Origin: Hyphomicrobiales bacterium
Lineage (GTDB): Bacteria > Pseudomonadota > Alphaproteobacteria > Rhizobiales > Rhizobiaceae
DNA length: 64,000 bases
Direction: 5' to 3'
Assembly (NCBI GenBank): GCA_900471525.1
Contig: UCEZ01000035.1
Span: 1 to 64,000, forward strand
The notes under the pieces are model-generated. The model was given only the letters and a program-made list of their open reading frames with translations, did not search any database and was not told the origin of the DNA. This document shows positions 63,919 through 64,000 of the stretch, in pieces (position 1 is the stretch's first letter; each line of letters opens with the position of its first letter). The translations under genes were made by a program, and so were the position numbers.

Positions 63919-64000
63919 CAAGGACCACACCAAGACAACGCCCGGTAGGCGATGCCATGGTGTGGCTTTCTCGTTACCGCAATCCACTGAACCCGCGAAG

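Overview
The window looks like an accessory-rich stretch of an alphaproteobacterial genome, most likely Rhizobiaceae. It opens with the start of groEL and with groES behind a perfect CIRCE element. An AttEFGH-like ABC system, MipA-type and FadL-type outer-membrane proteins and rhizobial-looking small proteins follow. Many insertion-sequence scars (ISL3, IS21-like, IS66, IS110, IS3) accompany the accessory regions. No rRNA, tRNA or CRISPR array was found.

Layout. 0-4.7 kb: groESL and small conserved hypothetical proteins. 4.7-8.8 kb: a tightly overlapping ABC ATPase, FtsX-like permease and AttH/CrtC lipocalin-like protein. 9.3-12 kb: HAD phosphatase, MipA/OmpV protein, thioesterase. 12-22.5 kb: a catabolic locus. 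One arm (FGGY kinase, class II aldolase, class III aminotransferase, degenerate aldolase paralogue, SDR) and the other arm (MFS exporter or importer, aldehyde dehydrogenase, FadL-like porin) flank an AraC-family regulator, consistent with uptake and oxidation of a hydrophobic or polyol-derived substrate (inference). 22.6-25.6 kb: an IS-scarred junction and a type IV AbiEi/AbiEii toxin-antitoxin pair with a 47-bp dyad operator. 25.8-31.7 kb: a nuclease, an XRE regulator, then a compact candidate RiPP locus: SARP/TPR regulator, 72-residue cysteine-free precursor, YcaO and TfuA.

33-58.5 kb is the most striking part: an island of TIR-domain proteins. It holds a TIR-TM-WD40 protein with 16 repeats, a FxsC-like TIR protein translationally coupled to a KGGxxR ATPase fused to a formylglycine-generating-enzyme-like domain, a TIR-TM-metallo-beta-lactamase-fold protein with damaged metal ligands, a TIR-SLOG protein, a stand-alone TIR protein, a decayed remnant of a second copy of it, two polytopic patatin phospholipases, a multi-module peptidoglycan hydrolase and a truncated ATPase-like gene. 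All five intact TIR domains keep the glutamate expected for NAD hydrolysis. The combination of nucleotide-signal producers (TIR), a possible sensor (SLOG) and membrane-attacking effectors (patatins) fits anti-phage or other conflict systems; the exact arrangement was not recognised as a named system.

58.8-64 kb: a partial iron/phosphonate-type ABC transporter whose binding protein has lost its signal peptide at a junction with a broken HAD gene, then a LysR-controlled set with a DJ-1/PfpI protein, a quinol-monooxygenase-like protein and an SDR remnant.
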